Origin: Pontibacter sp. G13
Lineage (GTDB): Bacteria > Bacteroidota > Bacteroidia > J057
DNA: 64,000 nucleotides
Reading direction: 5' to 3'
Assembly: GCF_031851795.1 (NCBI RefSeq)
Contig: NZ_CP134696.1
Span: 3,864,501 to 3,928,500, forward strand
Under the pieces are notes generated by a model. It made no database searches. It worked only from the letters and a program-made list of their open reading frames with translations, and was not told the DNA's origin. Position numbers and translations under genes: made by a program. Position 1 is the first letter of the stretch, and every line of letters begins with the position of its first letter. This document shows positions 63,210 through 64,000 of the stretch, one piece after another.

Positions 63210-63449
63210 ATGAACATACTCGTATCAATTCTTGTCGGTATCGCTGCCGGATGGATCGGCGGTCAACTCATGAAAGGACGTGGTTTCGGCCTGTTCGGAA
63301 ACCTCCTGCTCGGGGTAGTAGGGGCTGTAGTTGGTGGATGGGTCCTCAACTTCTTCGGATTCTACGCGGGTAGCAGTTTGCTTCCGACTTTGGGAACATC
63401 CGTTTTGGGGGCGGTGATCATCCTGTTCATTGCGAGACTGATCCGCTAG
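63210..63449 (+). CDS. GlsB/YeaQ/YmgE family small membrane protein
   Basis: The 79-residue protein matches the family of small stress-associated membrane proteins: three hydrophobic helices rich in glycine, VSILVGIAAGWIGGQLMKGRG, LFGNLLLGVVGAVVGGWVLN and LGAVIILFIARLIR. The two GxxxG-rich helices are typical. E. coli relatives (YeaQ, YmgE) are induced by envelope or acid stress; the molecular role is not known. It sits alone after a long intergenic region with a possible small RNA, and its 3' end overlaps the AlkB gene by 23 bp. Confidence 0.93.
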   Translation: MNILVSILVGIAAGWIGGQLMKGRGFGLFGNLLLGVVGAVVGGWVLNFFGFYAGSSLLPTLGTSVLGAVIILFIARLIR

Positions 63450-64000
63450 TCGGAGGAATGAATCGATAGGTGAGATTTATTCTTGGGCCCACTTGGCGTT
63501 TGGTCTTCGAGATTTGATGCTGCCAATGCGCCTGAGTTTTCCCTGACATATACAAAAGACTCCCATGAGCCAAGTCCAATCGGATCTTGGCTCTTTCTTT
63601 TTGGAGTTTGTGGCGTAGGTGAAATCTCCTTTCACTTCCCAAGCTGATGGATGCGATCGCGGGATCTTCCCCTAATTCGGGTTCGTCGTCACTGTGCCAT
63701 CCCATCCTGTCTTGACCATCTCGATACAGATTCAGCAATACACAATTGAAAGGAGTTTGGCACTCTTCTTCCAATTTTTCTCGCAAACCAGCCAAAACCG
63801 GATGCCAGGAATTCGGCTCCAAAGTGAGATTGGAATAGGAGTATGTACAATGAGGGTCCCCATACCAAGCAATGAGCCGAGGTTGTGGAACCCATTTCCC
63901 AAAAATCTGAATGGAAGATTGCTCCCAATGGATTTCTTCTGAAAGGATTTCCATGCAGGATGAAGCCTCTTCCATCGAAAGGAAGTGCGGATCATACCAA
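63427..64000 (-). CDS. AlkB-like alpha-ketoglutarate-dependent dioxygenase, 5' end cut by the window
   Basis: Read on the minus strand, the frame stays open to the window edge, and the codons upstream of the ATG at 63975 still read like the family (WYDPHFLSMEEASSC), so the true N-terminus is outside. The visible 190 residues have the Fe(II) motif HxD in GWHSDDEPELGEDPAI, the SLGSERRFHLRH strand, GSLLYMSGKTQAHWQHQI and the closing RINLTYRF with the alpha-ketoglutarate-binding Arg. It repairs alkylated bases in DNA or RNA by oxidative demethylation, by family. It is convergent and overlapping with the GlsB-like gene. Confidence 0.93.
   Translation of the reverse strand, partial: WYDPHFLSMEEASSCMEILSEEIHWEQSSIQIFGKWVPQPRLIAWYGDPHCTYSYSNLTLEPNSWHPVLAGLREKLEEECQTPFNCVLLNLYRDGQDRMGWHSDDEPELGEDPAIASISLGSERRFHLRHKLQKERAKIRLDLAHGSLLYMSGKTQAHWQHQISKTKRQVGPRINLTYRFIPPTSGSVSQ

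Overview
The window comes from a chromosome of a member of the Bacteroidota. The evidence is direct: three secreted proteins end in type IX secretion (Por) sorting domains, the gliding lipoprotein gldH sits behind ricT, a DUF4286 protein and a TonB receptor with a carboxypeptidase-like N-terminal extension are present, and exact matches to the Bacteroidota -7 promoter element TAnnTTTG occur upstream of many genes. GC content looks close to 50 % and intergenic gaps are short. A class-level guess (Saprospiria or Cytophagia-like, marine) is inference only. I see no rRNA, tRNA, CRISPR array, transposase or prophage.

Layout. 1-9.5 kb: end of a leucine-rich-repeat gene, then a minus-strand run of rsfS, a lipoprotein glycerophosphodiesterase, a TonB receptor, a secreted unknown, a chimeric glycosyltransferase, recR and queA. 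9.7-18.2 kb (plus): a protein with three copies of an unknown domain and a deoxyribosyltransferase/TIR-like end, a seven-heme cytochrome with TPRs, a DUF4286 protein, a PrcB-like lipoprotein, an M48 protease and a membrane-anchored spermidine synthase. 18.3-31 kb: a PNGase F-like glycosidase split by a large LamG-containing insertion, a small T9SS protein divergent from a histidine kinase/response regulator pair, a DUF218 protein, an M61 protease, and a nine-repeat FG-GAP T9SS protein. 31-44 kb: murF, the gldH-ricT-holB group, a PfkB kinase, a Brp/Blh carotene oxygenase, comM, a penicillin-acylase-like hydrolase, an A-type Fe-S carrier. 44-50 kb: a solitary HsdR-N protein facing sbcC-sbcD, and an M16 protease. 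50-57 kb: two secreted unknowns, an SDR, a DUF368 lipid-carrier transporter, frr, gatB, ferredoxin. 57-64 kb: LuxC-type acyl-CoA reductase, an exported caspase-like protease, an ECF sigma factor with a membrane partner, scpA, a GlsB-like membrane protein, and an AlkB gene cut by the window edge.

The housekeeping genes (rsfS, recR, queA, murF, holB, frr, gatB, scpA, sbcCD) serve translation, cell wall and genome maintenance. The accessory part is strongly cell-envelope oriented: T9SS cargo, proteases, lipoproteins and two envelope-facing regulatory systems. The kinase/regulator pair has a promoter region with four in-phase TTAAAG-like repeats, probably its own operator, shared with the divergent T9SS gene.

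The best candidates for undescribed biology are the triplicated-domain protein at 9734-11515, the split PNGase F at 18317-21832, the secreted caspase next to its own sigma/anti-sigma-like pair (58145-61893), a dispersed GC-rich intergenic repeat seen twice (21971-22154 and 56195-56357), and a possible small RNA before glsB (62979-63170).
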